A stretch of DNA of 64,000 nucleotides. It comes from Thecaphora thlaspeos (lineage: Eukaryota; Basidiomycota; Ustilaginomycetes; Urocystidales; Glomosporiaceae). Made by a program: the position numbers and the translations under genes. Numbering within the stretch: position 1 is the first letter of the stretch; every line of letters starts with the position of its first letter. The notes under the pieces are model-generated. The model had not been told where the DNA came from and searched no databases. It saw only the letters and a program-made list of their open reading frames with translations. Location: positions 682,001-746,000 of the forward strand of contig UWYS01000006.1 of NCBI GenBank assembly GCA_900291925.1. The letters run 5' to 3'. This document shows, piece by piece, positions 1 through 10,927 of the stretch.

Positions 1-1
1 C

Positions 2-1639
2 GTCGACTCGCTTCTGACCTTTGCGCAGACGGTGCAGACTCAGGAGGTCTACAATCAGCGGCACGGCGTCACGGGGGCGCCGCCGCACCAGCAGGCGCAG
101 GCGCAGGCGCTCTACGAAAGGGCAAGCGCGGCGCGGCCTAAGATGGCCCGCAGCCTCGAGGAGGGGCATCGGAGGCACAGCGTCCTTGTCTCTATGCACG
201 AAAAGCTGACCGAGGCCGTCCGGCTTTACGATCATTTGCTGGACGCCCAGATGATGCGGCCGGCGGCGGCAGCCTATGCTCCCTACAGTCAGACGCAGGG
301 CGCCGCCTACTATGGGCAGGATCCCCGCCTCCAGGGCCGTGACGGGCCAATGCCCCAGCAGCAGCATCACCAGCAGTTTCCACAGCAGCCTGCGAGCGGC
401 ATGTACCCGTCCATGCCCCCAGCCGGCCCTTCCTCTTCGGCGGCAGCGCCGTGCCATCTCCAGCAGCAGCACGGCCAGCCGATCTATGCGGATGCTGCGG
501 CGTACCAGCACCCACACGCGCAGCAGCACCAGCAGCACCACCCAGGACAGTATGGCGGTGTACCGAGCCTGTCGACCACGCCGCAGCCTCACCACCAGCA
601 GCCGCATCAGCAACAGCAGCCAGTATACAACGACGGCAACACTTACCAGCAGCAAGCGGGTGGTGTCAGCTACAACGGTATGCTTGCTGCCAACCAGGTC
701 GGCGCGCAGCAGCAGCACCACGATCACCAGCATGTTCACGGACAAGTACCCCCGCAACAGCAGCAGCAGCAGCAGCAGCACGAGGCCTACCACGCGGGCG
801 GTTACGCCAATCCGGGCGACCCCGTCGCGGCGCAGCAGCAGCAACAGTACTACGCCGGATCGCAGACCCACACGCCGCAGCCCGGGACTACCGGTGCTCG
901 GGCTCCATTGTCTGATACAAGCTATATGCAGGGCCAGCCAGCAGGCCAGTACGGAGGCGGTGGCGAGGGTTACCTCCAGGCGGGTCCAAGCTACCTCGGC
1001 GGCGGTCCGACAGCAGCTTCCGGGTCTGACGTGGCCCAAGCTCCCAACAGCGAGCACGTGGGTCTCGACAAAGGCACGGGCGAGCTTGGACATGAGCAGA
1101 ATCGACAGCAGCAGCATGCGCAGTATCAGCCGCATCAGCCTACGCGCGACTCGCAGCAACAGCCTCAGATCTCGCTCAACAAGGGCGCGGTCCATATCAA
1201 TGGCTACCCTGGGGCCAATTCGGTCTCGACGCAGCGACGTCGTTCGACCGACACGCTCGCCTCAAGCTCGACAGGATGGAACAACGTCCCGATCGAGCCG
1301 GTCAGCCCTGCCGCTGCCAACGGGCCCAGCCTGGTGAACGGCAATGGTAACCAGCAGCCGCGACAGCAGCAGCATCCCGCTGCGTCCAATGCGTCTCCTT
1401 CGACGTCACTCAAGACGACGCCGCAGCAGTACGGCCAGGCGCCGAGCAGCGCCAATTATCTGCCGATCTTCCCGATCGCCCCTCACCCCGACAACGGGCT
1501 AGGACCGTCTGCGTCGCAGACGGAACTCGTCTCGCCGGTCAGCGCCAACACCAAAGGACGGTCGTCCGCTGGCATGTGGCAGCAGCCGTCGGCGGCCCAC
1601 CCTCAGGCTGTCGGCGAGAGTCCGTTGATCGAGTTCTGA
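2..1639 (+). CDS. HSE1: HSE1-like ESCRT-0 subunit, 3' part only
   Basis: The frame is open from the window edge (codons from base 2), so the N-terminus lies outside. In yeast, Hse1 pairs with Vps27 as ESCRT-0 and sorts ubiquitinated cargo at endosomes. The first 80 or so visible residues form a helical segment with ALYERASAARPKM, then HSVLVSMHEKL and AVRLYDHLLDAQM. This fits the GAT-like coiled coil after the SH3 domain in Hse1/STAM proteins (RPKI-xx-LVSLNEK-xx-YDxLL in relatives). The remaining 450 residues are a disordered tail very rich in Gln, His, Pro, Tyr and Gly, with runs of Q encoded mostly by CAG. The VHS, UIM and SH3 domains expected upstream are not visible. The stop is TGA at 1637-1639. 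Vps27 is the main alternative. Confidence 0.7.
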   Translation, partial: VDSLLTFAQTVQTQEVYNQRHGVTGAPPHQQAQAQALYERASAARPKMARSLEEGHRRHSVLVSMHEKLTEAVRLYDHLLDAQMMRPAAAAYAPYSQTQGAAYYGQDPRLQGRDGPMPQQQHHQQFPQQPASGMYPSMPPAGPSSSAAAPCHLQQQHGQPIYADAAAYQHPHAQQHQQHHPGQYGGVPSLSTTPQPHHQQPHQQQQPVYNDGNTYQQQAGGVSYNGMLAANQVGAQQQHHDHQHVHGQVPPQQQQQQQQHEAYHAGGYANPGDPVAAQQQQQYYAGSQTHTPQPGTTGARAPLSDTSYMQGQPAGQYGGGGEGYLQAGPSYLGGGPTAASGSDVAQAPNSEHVGLDKGTGELGHEQNRQQQHAQYQPHQPTRDSQQQPQISLNKGAVHINGYPGANSVSTQRRRSTDTLASSSTGWNNVPIEPVSPAAANGPSLVNGNGNQQPRQQQHPAASNASPSTSLKTTPQQYGQAPSSANYLPIFPIAPHPDNGLGPSASQTELVSPVSANTKGRSSAGMWQQPSAAHPQAVGESPLIEF

Positions 1640-3718
1640 CATAGTACGGTGGGTGGACTGGAAAGAATGGATCCTTGTCGCTGTTTCGGTAGGAGCTAGG
1701 TATTGTCGCGCTGGATCCTCGCTCGCGTGTCAATCCTAAGTACGTCGATTGCCTTGCTCTTGATCGTCGTGTGTGAGGGGCGTGACTGTTGCTGTTGGAT
1801 TCTCACTTTCGCAGCCTCGTTTCGTGGAGAGCTGACGGCCTGACGCATGGTCTCTCGGCCAGCTGCTTGATGGTCGTCGAAGCCATGTGGGACAGAGCTG
1901 AGCCATCGGAGCGATGACCCCGGCAAAGCCGAACCCTAATTTGGCGCGAACGACCGCATACGAGGTGACTCGGACATGTTGAGGGTACGGGAGGCTCGTA
2001 TCCGAGCATGAAGAGACGTAGATGGGAAGGTGTGACTAGGCTGCGGTGACTCGTCAGATTCTTGCCTGGAAGGTGGTGAAGAGAAATAAAGACACCACGC
2101 CTAGGATGACGGAGTGCCGCACGAAGAGGGACACCGCGGCGGAGAGGCATGGGAGTGTCAAAGCTGCAATCACCTTGAGTACAGTACGTGGGGAGTGGGG
2201 GAGGATGTGACTCGGAGAAGATCATATGCGACGACGAGGCAAGCCGCCGGTTCAGGAGGTCGTGAGGACAGCGACTAGCCTATAGCTTCAGCTGCCTGCG
2301 CAAGTAAGTCACTTCTCGACCCTCGCTCGTCTCCTTGCTTGCGAACATCGGAAGACATCGTTCCTTGTGCTCTAGTTACATGGGATCATCGGCTCAGTCG
2401 TATTTCACTCTCCCTCAGGTCGTTGCCATCAAGGTCAAAATAAAGTATAAGATGAGCTGAGATATGATAGCAGCATCATTGGACGAACGACGATATCAAA
2501 CCCCCGCCCTTGTTCACACAGGCCTCCGGAGCCTCCCCGCACCACCTCGCTACCACCCCCGAGCCGACGTGACAATTGACGAAACAACTTCGTCCAAGAC
2601 GCGACTAACTATTGGGCCTGTTCTGCTCTACTGGTATAGTACTCAGCTGTGAGTGGTCAAGCATCGGGCCAAGAGCCGTCTTGCTCGCGTTGCATGGAAG
2701 GAAGCAAGAGTTTCGGTCCGACCCGGCTTCGAGACAGGTCTTGAGTTGGCAGTCAGGGAGCGAGGGCAAAGAGCCGAATGACGAACGCACGCACGCACCT
2801 TCTGGCGTCGAGAGAGGGTGGCCCGGCAGATATGGATACGATGCTACAGTACAGTACTTAGCGACCGGCGAGGGAGAGGGGCCGAGAGAAGGGCCGGCCG
2901 ACCGGCCACCCGCTGTGGCGGATGCGGCTGATCGCAGCGAAAAAGGGGGCAGGGCCAGGCGAGCGATCATGGGCTAGGCTAAGGGTCGTGTGGTGTGGAG
3001 CAGAGCGATCCGGACAAGCGCACGCCCACGCCGCTTGCCCGCGCCCAGAGGCGAAGGGAAAAAAACTCGGCGAGCTCAGCCGCACGCGCCTGTACCCCCG
3101 CGCGGCCTCGTTTCCGTCGGGTGGCGGAAGGGCAAGAAGCAAGCAAGCAAAGGGTGAAGGGGAAGGGAAGGGCCACCTTTTCTGGTGTCATCCTTTGCTG
3201 GCTCGCTGGCGTTGGCTGACAGGCGGTCCACCTTTGTTCCGCCGCATTTCGCTCTCGCTCTCCCTCCCCTTCGCAGCTCGCCACGACGTCTACGGTCAAT
3301 CATCCCCCGACCAACCCTTCCAACCACTCATCCACCCACCGTCTATCGACCTGGCCTTCTCACCCTTTCACCCCTCCAAGCGCTTAGCTACGTACCACGC
3401 TCTTTCAGTTGCGGCGACGACCAAGACAAGCGCGACGGCGGCATACAAAGACTAGCCCCGCCCACACCTTCTTGGCTGCCGCTGCTCGTGGAAGGACGCC
3501 GGAAGACGCACCACCGCCTCTCCCTTCTAGCCGACAACGACGACGACGGTGGCGGCCAAGACAGAGGGACAGTTCGCCTTCTTACCGCCCGCCACACTTG
3601 AAAGCAGTCGGCAACCAGCTCTGTGTTCGCCCCTCTTCGTCCCTAGCGCTTTGTGCCCCTTTAGCACCGCCACAACATCCTCTCCAGCATCGTCTGCCCG
3701 ACCGCTGGCCAACCGACC
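1640..3718. other. Intergenic region, HSE1 3' end to ABC transporter leader
   Basis: About 2.1 kb without a supportable gene. The open frames here are short, lack conserved character and disagree between strands. The part after about 2900 is GC-rich and then becomes C- and T-rich (3240-3700), as is usual for promoter and leader sequence before the ATG at 3719. No tRNA-like A/B box pair was seen. Confidence 0.6.
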
Positions 3719-6700
3719 ATGTCCGCCTTTGGCTGCTCCGGCTCCTTCTGGGACGGCGCTGACTTCAACGAGTGCTTCCAGGCCCGCATCCTCAACACCG
3801 CCGTACCCGTCGCGGCCGTATCCATCTCGGTCGTCACACTCGCGGTCCACTCGCTCCGCCAGAGCAAGGGCCTCGCCGCCTCGGCAGAGCACGTCGCAAA
3901 GCTCGACCCGGCATCTTCCAGCTTCGCGCTCCCAGAAGTCGACCAGCAGGACGATGACGAGGCGGGCCCCTCTTCTGCCCGCGGCGCAGCGAGGACGAAG
4001 CGCACCCGGCGGCAGAAGCGAAACGTCTTGGTTCTCGTCGTAGGGTCCATCTTGCCGTGGAACTCGTCGCGCCTCTTTGGCTCGTCGGGCCGCGCCTCCA
4101 ACAACGCTGCGAGGCGGATGAGCACCGCCGAGGATGACGCCGCCGCTAACGCCGCCATGGAGGTCTTCCGCACCGAAAACGCCGTCATCCTCAACGAGGT
4201 CCACCAGACGCCGATCCAGAACCTCGACCTGGCCGGGCTTGAGCGCCTCCGCCGGCTCAACCTCACGCGGCGCCTGGTGGAGACGGGCGTCTCGATTGCG
4301 CTCGCGGCCGTCCATGCCGCCGCCTGGGCGCTCGCCTGGCAATCCTCTGGCTGGCAGCTCTACTGGGCCGCCCTCTGGACCTACCTCGCCCTCCTCTCGG
4401 CCTACAGCCTCTCGACAGGCCACTCGTTCTTCACGCACAAGGCGACGACGATGCTCGTCTACTTTGTCGTCACGCTCTTCAACCTGCGCACCACGCTCAT
4501 CCGCTGGCACATCGAGCCCAGCTATATCCACAAGGAGGCTCTCGTCGTCACCTCGATCCAGCTCGGTCTCGCCGCTGCCGCCCTCGTCCCGACTCTCTTC
4601 TTCCCGCTGCAATCGACCCTTCCGCGCGAGCTTCGCGCCATTTACGACACCATCAGCCCCGCCAAGGTGCACGGCGAGCCCGGAACCGCGATCCCTTCGC
4701 CCACGCTGCATCCAGTCGACGGAAACGGTGTGGCACCGTCCGCGCTCCGCGGTGACGGGAGCGAGGCGCCCGAACCGCTCTTTGCCATCTCCGGGTCCAA
4801 GGAGAAGCTGATCTCGCCCCCGGAGGACACCGCCTCACTCTACTCGAGGGCCGTTTTCGGCTTCGTCACGCCCTCGCTCCACAAGCACTTCTACGAGCAG
4901 TTCACCCTGCCCACCGTCCCCGACCTACCTGTCGCCGACAAGGCCGCCGCCGTCGTCGCCGGCTTCCGTGCCTTCACCTCGTCCTGGACCGGCGCCGGCG
5001 CAGCTGCGTCGTCCGTCAAGGGCAAGAAGAGTGACCTGCCCGAGCAGCTGCGTCCCTCGAGCCGCCCGCTCTGGGTCCGCCTCTTCCGCCACTTTGCCGG
5101 CCTGCTGGTTGTCCAGATCTTCTTCGCCACCCTCGAGGCGACATTCGTCCTGAGCCCGCCCTTCTTCCTCAACAAGATCCTCACCTTCATTGCCAAACGT
5201 GGCGAGCGCAATGAGGGCGGCCTCGACGGCTTGCAGCCGTTTCACGTCGCCGTGCTCTACGCTCTCGGCATGCTCTTCGGTCAGATGGTTACGTCGCTTT
5301 GCGCGTCGCGCGCCCTCTTCATCGGCCGACGTATCTGCATCCGCCTCCGCGCCGTCCTCATCACCGAGATCGTTACAAAGACGCTGCGCAGGAAAGACAG
5401 CGGCGGCAACAATGCCAAGAAGGAGGACGGCGCAGAGGGCGTTGATGGCGAGGGGTCGCCGGATGACGCTGCCGCCAAGAAGGCCGGCGACGGTGATGAC
5501 GCTGCCGACACCAATCGCGCGACCGACGGTCAGATTGTCAACCTGATCTCGGTCGACGTGTTCAAGGTCTCGGAAATCTGCGCCTACCTCCACTTCCTCG
5601 TCCCCAAGGCACCGCTGACCATCGCCCTGTGCCTGATCTACCTGATCAAGCTGCTCGGCTGGTCAGCCGTGATCGGTTTCATGGTCCTGCTCGCCTCGAT
5701 GCCGGCCCAGGCATTCGTCTCGTCGTGGTTCGTCAAGCTCCAGAGGCGCCTCCTTGAGATGACCGACAAGCGCCTCAATCTCGCGACCGAGGTCCTTGGC
5801 TGCATCAAGACGGTCAAGTTCTTCGCCTGGGAGGAGTCTTTCAATGCGCGGATGGACGAGACGAGGCAGCAGGAGCTGCGCGTCCTCGCGCTCCGCTACT
5901 TTGCCTGGCTCTGCAACACGCTGACCTACACCGGCGCGCCGATGCTTGTCACCTGCGCGACGTTTGGCGCCCATACCAAACTCTTCCACCAGCCGCTGAC
6001 GGCTGAGACGGCCTTTACAGCTCTGGCCCTCTTCAACACACTCCGCAACCCGCTTGACGCACTGCCCGACATGATTGTCCAGATCCTCAACTCGCTCGTC
6101 TCGGTCCGCCGCATCGACGCTTACCTGCGCGAGGAGGAGACGCAAAAGTACCAGCAGCTCCTCTCAGCCGAGCAGGAGCGCATGCCCGAGGACCCTGTCG
6201 TCGGCTTCCAGGACGCTACCTTCACCTACTCGAACGACGACGATGCGCTCGAGAACGGCGCCTTATGCCTCCGCGACCTCAACCTCTCGTTCCCCGTCGG
6301 CAAATTTAGCGTGATCGCCGGCCCTGTCGGATCGGGCAAGACGTCGCTATTGATGTCGTTCCTTGGCGAGACGCGCCAGCTGAGCGGCAAGACGTTCATG
6401 CCGTGCCCCGTCGCGCGGGCGCTCGCCCCCGTCGACCCAGAGACCGGCCTCGGCGACTCGGTCGCCTACTGCAGCCAGAGTCCCTGGCTTCTCGGCACCA
6501 CGCTCAAGGAAAACATCCTCTTCGGCGCAGCCTACGACGAGCGGCGCTACCGCGCGGTGATCAAGGCGTGCGCGCTCGAGCCCGACCTCAAGATCCTCGA
6601 GTACGGTGACGAGACCGAGGTCGGCGAGAAGGGAACTTCGCTCTCCGGAGGCCAGAAGGCCAGGATCGCGCTTGCCCGTGCCTTCTACTCGTCGGCCAAG

Positions 6701-9478
6701 CACATCCTCATCGACGATGCCCTCTCGGCCGTAGACAGCCACACGGCCAAGCACCTCTACCGCCACGCCTTCAAGGGCGCCCTTGCACGCGGCAGGACCA
6801 TCCTGCTCGTCACCCACGCCATCAGCCTCTGCCTGCCTGGCGCCGCCTTTGTGGTGGCCATGAACGACGGTCGCGTTGTCGCCGCCGGTCATCCTTCGGT
6901 CGTCAACGCAACCCGCGTCTTTTCCGATGAAGGGGCCGCGCTGCAGGAGAGCCTCTCAAAGGAAGGACACGCCAACGGCGACGCCGACGAAGAGCTGACC
7001 ATCGAGCAGCTCGCCGCCGGCAGCACCGACGAGGCCGAGCGCGAGGAGCTCAAAAAGAAGCTCGAAAAGAAGAAGGCCAACGCCAACGAAGAGACGTACG
7101 CGTCCGGATCCGTCGGCAAGAAGTCATACTCGCTCTACCTTGGCTCCGTCGCCTCGACGCTCAAGCTCGCCCTGCTCTTCTGGGCCTTCATGATGGTCTT
7201 TTTCATCTTTGTCCGCGCGCTCGACATCAGCTCAGGCGCTTGGCTGATGCAGTGGGCCCGCTCGCACGAGTACCGCAAAGAGGCCGGCGACGTTTCGGTC
7301 GCCTCGGCCGTGTCTTCCTCGTCTGCCCACGTCTCGAACCCGCCTGTCATCGACTCGCTCTGGTCCGGCACCGCCGGGAGCTTCCGCAGCTTCCACCTCT
7401 CGTCCTACCTGTCCGCTCCGGCCGCCCACTTCTTTGGCAAGCAGTCGCCGGCCGTCAACATCTCCGAAGCAGCAGCAGCCAGCGCCGGCACACTGCAGAA
7501 GAGGTCCTTCGCCGTAGCGGCACCGTCCGCGCAGCAGCTGGTCTTCGATGCGGGCGCTCGCGGCGCCAGTCCGCTGACATCCGACCCCGTCCTGACGTCT
7601 ATCGCTAGCCCTCAGCAGCCCAAGGAGCCCAAGTCCTCTCGCGACTTTGACACCTACTACCTGCTCGTCTACCTGGGCATCTCGCTGCTCTACGTCTTCC
7701 TGAGCGCGGTCCGCGATGCCTACGAGTTCTGGCTGTCACTGCGCGCCTCAAGGAAGATTTACAGGAGGCTGATGAGCGCCATCCTCAGCGCCAAGCCGCA
7801 GTTCTTTGATCGCACGCCCATCGGAAGGATTATGAACCGTCTCTCGAAGGACGTCGAGACCGTCGACCAGGTGAGTTGCGGGCGCACGATGGGCCTTGTG
7901 TCCCTTGAATCCTCCCGACTGACGTCGTTCTCATTGCCCTCTTGTCTCTTCAACCGTCCACCCACTCTCCAGGAAATGGCCGTTTGCCTCCTCTTCCTGC
8001 TCGACTGCACCCTCACATGCACAGCGATCCTGCTCCTCATCTGCTGGGCCACGCCTGCTTTTATCGTTTCGGCGCTCGTCATCATCGCCGTCTACTACGT
8101 GATCGGCGCGCTGTACCTGGTCAGCTCGCGCGACCTGAAGCGCATCGAGTCGGTCGAGCGCTCGCCGATCTACACCGTCGTCGGCGAGGTGCTGAGCGGC
8201 TGCGTCACGATCCGCGCTTACGGCGATGCGGGACGCTTTACGCGCCACTGCCTCCGATTGGTGGACAAGGCGAACCGCGCCTTCTTCTTCCTCTGGTACA
8301 CCAATCGCTGGCTGTCCATCCGCGTCGACATGGCGGGCGCGTTCGTCGGCTTCCTCTCTGCCATCTTCTTGCTGCTCAACCCTACGATCGAGGCAAGCCT
8401 GGCCGGCTTCATTCTTTCGTACGCCATCACATTCGTCGAGTCGGTACTGTGGATCGTGCGCATGTACACGCAGACCGAGATCAACATGAACTCGGTCGAG
8501 CGCGTCGGCGAGTACCTCGAGCTCGAATCCGAGTTGCAGGAGGGCGTCGAGCCGCCGGCCTACTGGCCCAGCAGCGAAGGGTCGATCGTCGTCGACAACC
8601 TGTCGGTGCGCTACACACCCGAGTTCCCGCGCGTGCTGAGCGGAGTCAATCTCGAGATCAAGCCACGCGAAAAGGTGGGCATCGTCGGACGGACGGGATC
8701 GGGCAAGTCGACGCTCGCGCTCTGCTTCTTCCGCTTCCTCGAAGCCGAGGAAGGGACCATCATCATTGACGGGATCGACATTTCCAAGGTCCCGATGAAG
8801 ACGCTGCGGCAGCGGCTGACGGTGATCCCGCAGGATGCGCAGCTGTTTAGCGGGACGGTGCGGTCCAACCTGGACCCGTTCAACGTCTACGACGATGCCG
8901 AGCTGTGGCAGGCGCTCGAGCGGTGCCGCCTGGCGTCGAACGGCTCGCTGGCGGCCTCTCGCGCCGTCAGCCGTGCCCCGAGCCGACCGGCCTCGCCGAC
9001 GGAGGGAGAGGGGGATGAGGCGGGCGACGTGGATTTGGCGGGGCGGACCAATGTGATCACGTCGCTCGATGCGCCGGTAGAGCAGGGCGGGCGCAACTTT
9101 TCGGCTGGGCAGAAGCAGCTGCTGGCGCTGGCGCGCGGGCTGCTCAAGCTGCGCGACAGTCGCATCCTACTGCTGGACGAGAGCACGGCGAACCTGGACA
9201 GCGCGTCGGACGCGCAGATCCAAAAGACGATCCGCCAGGAAATGGCGCCGCAAGCGACGATTATCACGATTGCGCATCGGATCAAGACGATTGCCGACTA
9301 CGACAAGATCTGCGTGCTGGACAAGGGCGAGGTGATTGAGTTTGGCAGTCCAAAGGAGCTGATGGAGCGGGACGAGGGCGTGTTCAGGAGCATGTGCGAG
9401 CAGAGCGGCGAGATGGCCGAGTTGAAGAGGTTGGCGGATCGCGCGGACGAGGAAAAGCGGCGCGGCAGCGAGACGTAG
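3719..9478 (+). CDS. ABCC (MRP/YCF1-type) ABC transporter
   Basis: Full ABC exporter of the C subfamily, which moves conjugates and other organic anions across vacuolar or plasma membranes with ATP. Exons are 3719-7870 and 7973-9478, giving 1885 residues. Order: an extra N-terminal membrane domain (TMD0), TMD1, NBD1, linker, TMD2, NBD2. NBD1 has Walker A GPVGSGKTS near residue 868, signature LSGGQKARIA near 975 and Walker B ILIDDALSAVD with Asp1000 at the usual catalytic Glu position, the asymmetry typical of ABCC proteins. NBD2 has GRTGSGKST near 1623, a variant signature FSAGQKQ near 1760 and LLLDES with Glu1787. A Ser/Ala-rich insert (about 1184-1308) sits after the first helix of TMD2. 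The intron was placed by GTGAGT and CAG borders and because its removal restores the conserved DQ-EMAV join. Start ATG has context ACCATG. The substrate cannot be read from the sequence. Confidence 0.93.
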   Translation: MSAFGCSGSFWDGADFNECFQARILNTAVPVAAVSISVVTLAVHSLRQSKGLAASAEHVAKLDPASSSFALPEVDQQDDDEAGPSSARGAARTKRTRRQKRNVLVLVVGSILPWNSSRLFGSSGRASNNAARRMSTAEDDAAANAAMEVFRTENAVILNEVHQTPIQNLDLAGLERLRRLNLTRRLVETGVSIALAAVHAAAWALAWQSSGWQLYWAALWTYLALLSAYSLSTGHSFFTHKATTMLVYFVVTLFNLRTTLIRWHIEPSYIHKEALVVTSIQLGLAAAALVPTLFFPLQSTLPRELRAIYDTISPAKVHGEPGTAIPSPTLHPVDGNGVAPSALRGDGSEAPEPLFAISGSKEKLISPPEDTASLYSRAVFGFVTPSLHKHFYEQFTLPTVPDLPVADKAAAVVAGFRAFTSSWTGAGAAASSVKGKKSDLPEQLRPSSRPLWVRLFRHFAGLLVVQIFFATLEATFVLSPPFFLNKILTFIAKRGERNEGGLDGLQPFHVAVLYALGMLFGQMVTSLCASRALFIGRRICIRLRAVLITEIVTKTLRRKDSGGNNAKKEDGAEGVDGEGSPDDAAAKKAGDGDDAADTNRATDGQIVNLISVDVFKVSEICAYLHFLVPKAPLTIALCLIYLIKLLGWSAVIGFMVLLASMPAQAFVSSWFVKLQRRLLEMTDKRLNLATEVLGCIKTVKFFAWEESFNARMDETRQQELRVLALRYFAWLCNTLTYTGAPMLVTCATFGAHTKLFHQPLTAETAFTALALFNTLRNPLDALPDMIVQILNSLVSVRRIDAYLREEETQKYQQLLSAEQERMPEDPVVGFQDATFTYSNDDDALENGALCLRDLNLSFPVGKFSVIAGPVGSGKTSLLMSFLGETRQLSGKTFMPCPVARALAPVDPETGLGDSVAYCSQSPWLLGTTLKENILFGAAYDERRYRAVIKACALEPDLKILEYGDETEVGEKGTSLSGGQKARIALARAFYSSAKHILIDDALSAVDSHTAKHLYRHAFKGALARGRTILLVTHAISLCLPGAAFVVAMNDGRVVAAGHPSVVNATRVFSDEGAALQESLSKEGHANGDADEELTIEQLAAGSTDEAEREELKKKLEKKKANANEETYASGSVGKKSYSLYLGSVASTLKLALLFWAFMMVFFIFVRALDISSGAWLMQWARSHEYRKEAGDVSVASAVSSSSAHVSNPPVIDSLWSGTAGSFRSFHLSSYLSAPAAHFFGKQSPAVNISEAAAASAGTLQKRSFAVAAPSAQQLVFDAGARGASPLTSDPVLTSIASPQQPKEPKSSRDFDTYYLLVYLGISLLYVFLSAVRDAYEFWLSLRASRKIYRRLMSAILSAKPQFFDRTPIGRIMNRLSKDVETVDQVSCGRTMGLVSLESSRLTSFSLPSCLFNRPPTLQEMAVCLLFLLDCTLTCTAILLLICWATPAFIVSALVIIAVYYVIGALYLVSSRDLKRIESVERSPIYTVVGEVLSGCVTIRAYGDAGRFTRHCLRLVDKANRAFFFLWYTNRWLSIRVDMAGAFVGFLSAIFLLLNPTIEASLAGFILSYAITFVESVLWIVRMYTQTEINMNSVERVGEYLELESELQEGVEPPAYWPSSEGSIVVDNLSVRYTPEFPRVLSGVNLEIKPREKVGIVGRTGSGKSTLALCFFRFLEAEEGTIIIDGIDISKVPMKTLRQRLTVIPQDAQLFSGTVRSNLDPFNVYDDAELWQALERCRLASNGSLAASRAVSRAPSRPASPTEGEGDEAGDVDLAGRTNVITSLDAPVEQGGRNFSAGQKQLLALARGLLKLRDSRILLLDESTANLDSASDAQIQKTIRQEMAPQATIITIAHRIKTIADYDKICVLDKGEVIEFGSPKELMERDEGVFRSMCEQSGEMAELKRLADRADEEKRRGSET
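7871..7972 (+). other. Frame-neutral, stop-free intron in ABC transporter
   Basis: 102-nt intron with donor GTGAGT and acceptor CTCTCCAG. It is a multiple of three and has no stop in the coding frame, so an unspliced message would still code, adding 34 residues at the start of TMD2. Those residues are low in hydrophobic helix character and break the conserved block after SKDVETVDQ, so removal is favoured. Confidence 0.85.
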
Positions 9479-10927
9479 CTGGGGCCGTCTGGCCGTCCGT
9501 CCGTCGTCCCGACATGTCGATTGGGGATGAGAACGGACTTGCTTCCGATGTACCTATCTGTACGCACACAGAGAGAATAGACACATCCTTCCCGAATGCT
9601 TTACCCATGAGAGTGTCTGTCGACATGAAGCGATCACGGCGTGTTGGCTGAGCCCACAAAGGAAGGATGCGCTCGAAAGAGTTTCCTTTGCATTTCTCGA
9701 CGTCTTTCCGCAAGCGTGTCTGCCCTTGCTTGACACGTACTACTTTGTCGCCTGAGCTGGTGAAGTGCAACTGGAGGACGGACAGTACATACGACGCCTT
9801 CTGCCGGGAAGAAGGCCACCGCGAGGTACTGTACCCATGCATAGGCTGCGAACCTACATACACCTTGTGTACTATACCACGCTTACGAAATCGGCAGAAG
9901 CGGCGGGTGGCGAGGTGAGGTGAAGGGAAGGGCAAAGATCGCGAGCAACGCGGCACGGGCGAAGCAAGAGAAGGGCCCTTTTTCCCTTGCCGAGCTGACT
10001 GTGCAGCAGCGCATCATGGCATCTCGTCGCTTGACCTTGGCTTGTTTGTCTTGGGAGCCTGAGTCGGAACTAGAGAAGGCGCGTCGCATCGATGTCGTCG
10101 TCGCGATGCCATCTTGTCTCTGAGTTCGGAAAGATGGTCTACCTGTCAGGAGCCTGCTGCGGGCGTAAGAATAGGAAGAGGGCGGGTGGGCGGCCCGAGC
10201 TTCCATTATTGAGCGCGATGTTCCCCCCGCCCCTTCTGTCGTCTCCGACTGAATGCGAAGTTACTACAAGACCAGAGGACGAGGTCCGCCCCACCGCGAC
10301 GGACGGATGTTGGGCCGCCGCTGTTTGTCGCTGCGCTGAGTGGCCCTCGGAGCGCGGGTAGAGCGCCCCGCCGTCAGGTTGGGAATAATAATATAAAAAA
10401 TAAATCCTTCATATTTTGCCAAGTTTCCAAAAAGAAGGCCAGGGGAAAGACGGCGCGGGCCGATGGAGCTGCACGCCTGCTTCGGCGACGCCGCTTTGCT
10501 CGAGTCTCTGTTCGGACGCGCTCCGCTTGGACCCTGCCGGCTCGGCCTGAGCTGGCTGCGTCGCCCGGCTGGCCCGCTTTGACCTCGGCCGCGCACATCA
10601 CACACATCACAGACCCTGGCCCTCGACACACCCCTCTCCCTCGCCGACCTTGCCATGTCCACTCCCTAGCCAGAACCGCCTTGGCCTCTCCCCCTCCCTT
10701 CCCCGTCGCCCTCATCGCCCTCGTCGGCTTGCATCTCCACAACAACCCCCGGCCCTTTCCCCCTCCCCCCCCCCCTGTTCAGCCGGCTCCCCCTCCAATC
10801 GCCAACGTGCTCAAAGAAGCCCTCACCTTGCGGTCATTTCGTATCACTTCATCCTCTACACACCTTTTCCTCCTCTACCTGTCCACTACCACCTAGGCTC
10901 GCCACAGAGCCTCCACCTTCGCGCACC
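9479..10927. other. Intergenic region before aspartic protease gene
   Basis: No gene is supported in this 1.45 kb. An AT-rich island at about 10384-10430 (ATAATATAAAAAATAAATCC) stands out from GC-rich surroundings and lies roughly 500 bases before the protease ATG. From 10580 to 10927 the top strand is C-rich, including a run of ten C near 10766, as in other leaders of this window. Confidence 0.55.

Noticed and set aside
3527..4711. 394-codon open frame opposite the ABC transporter start
   Set aside because: Arg/Gly/Glu-rich antisense shadow, overlapping the transporter's conserved TMD0 coding part and leader.
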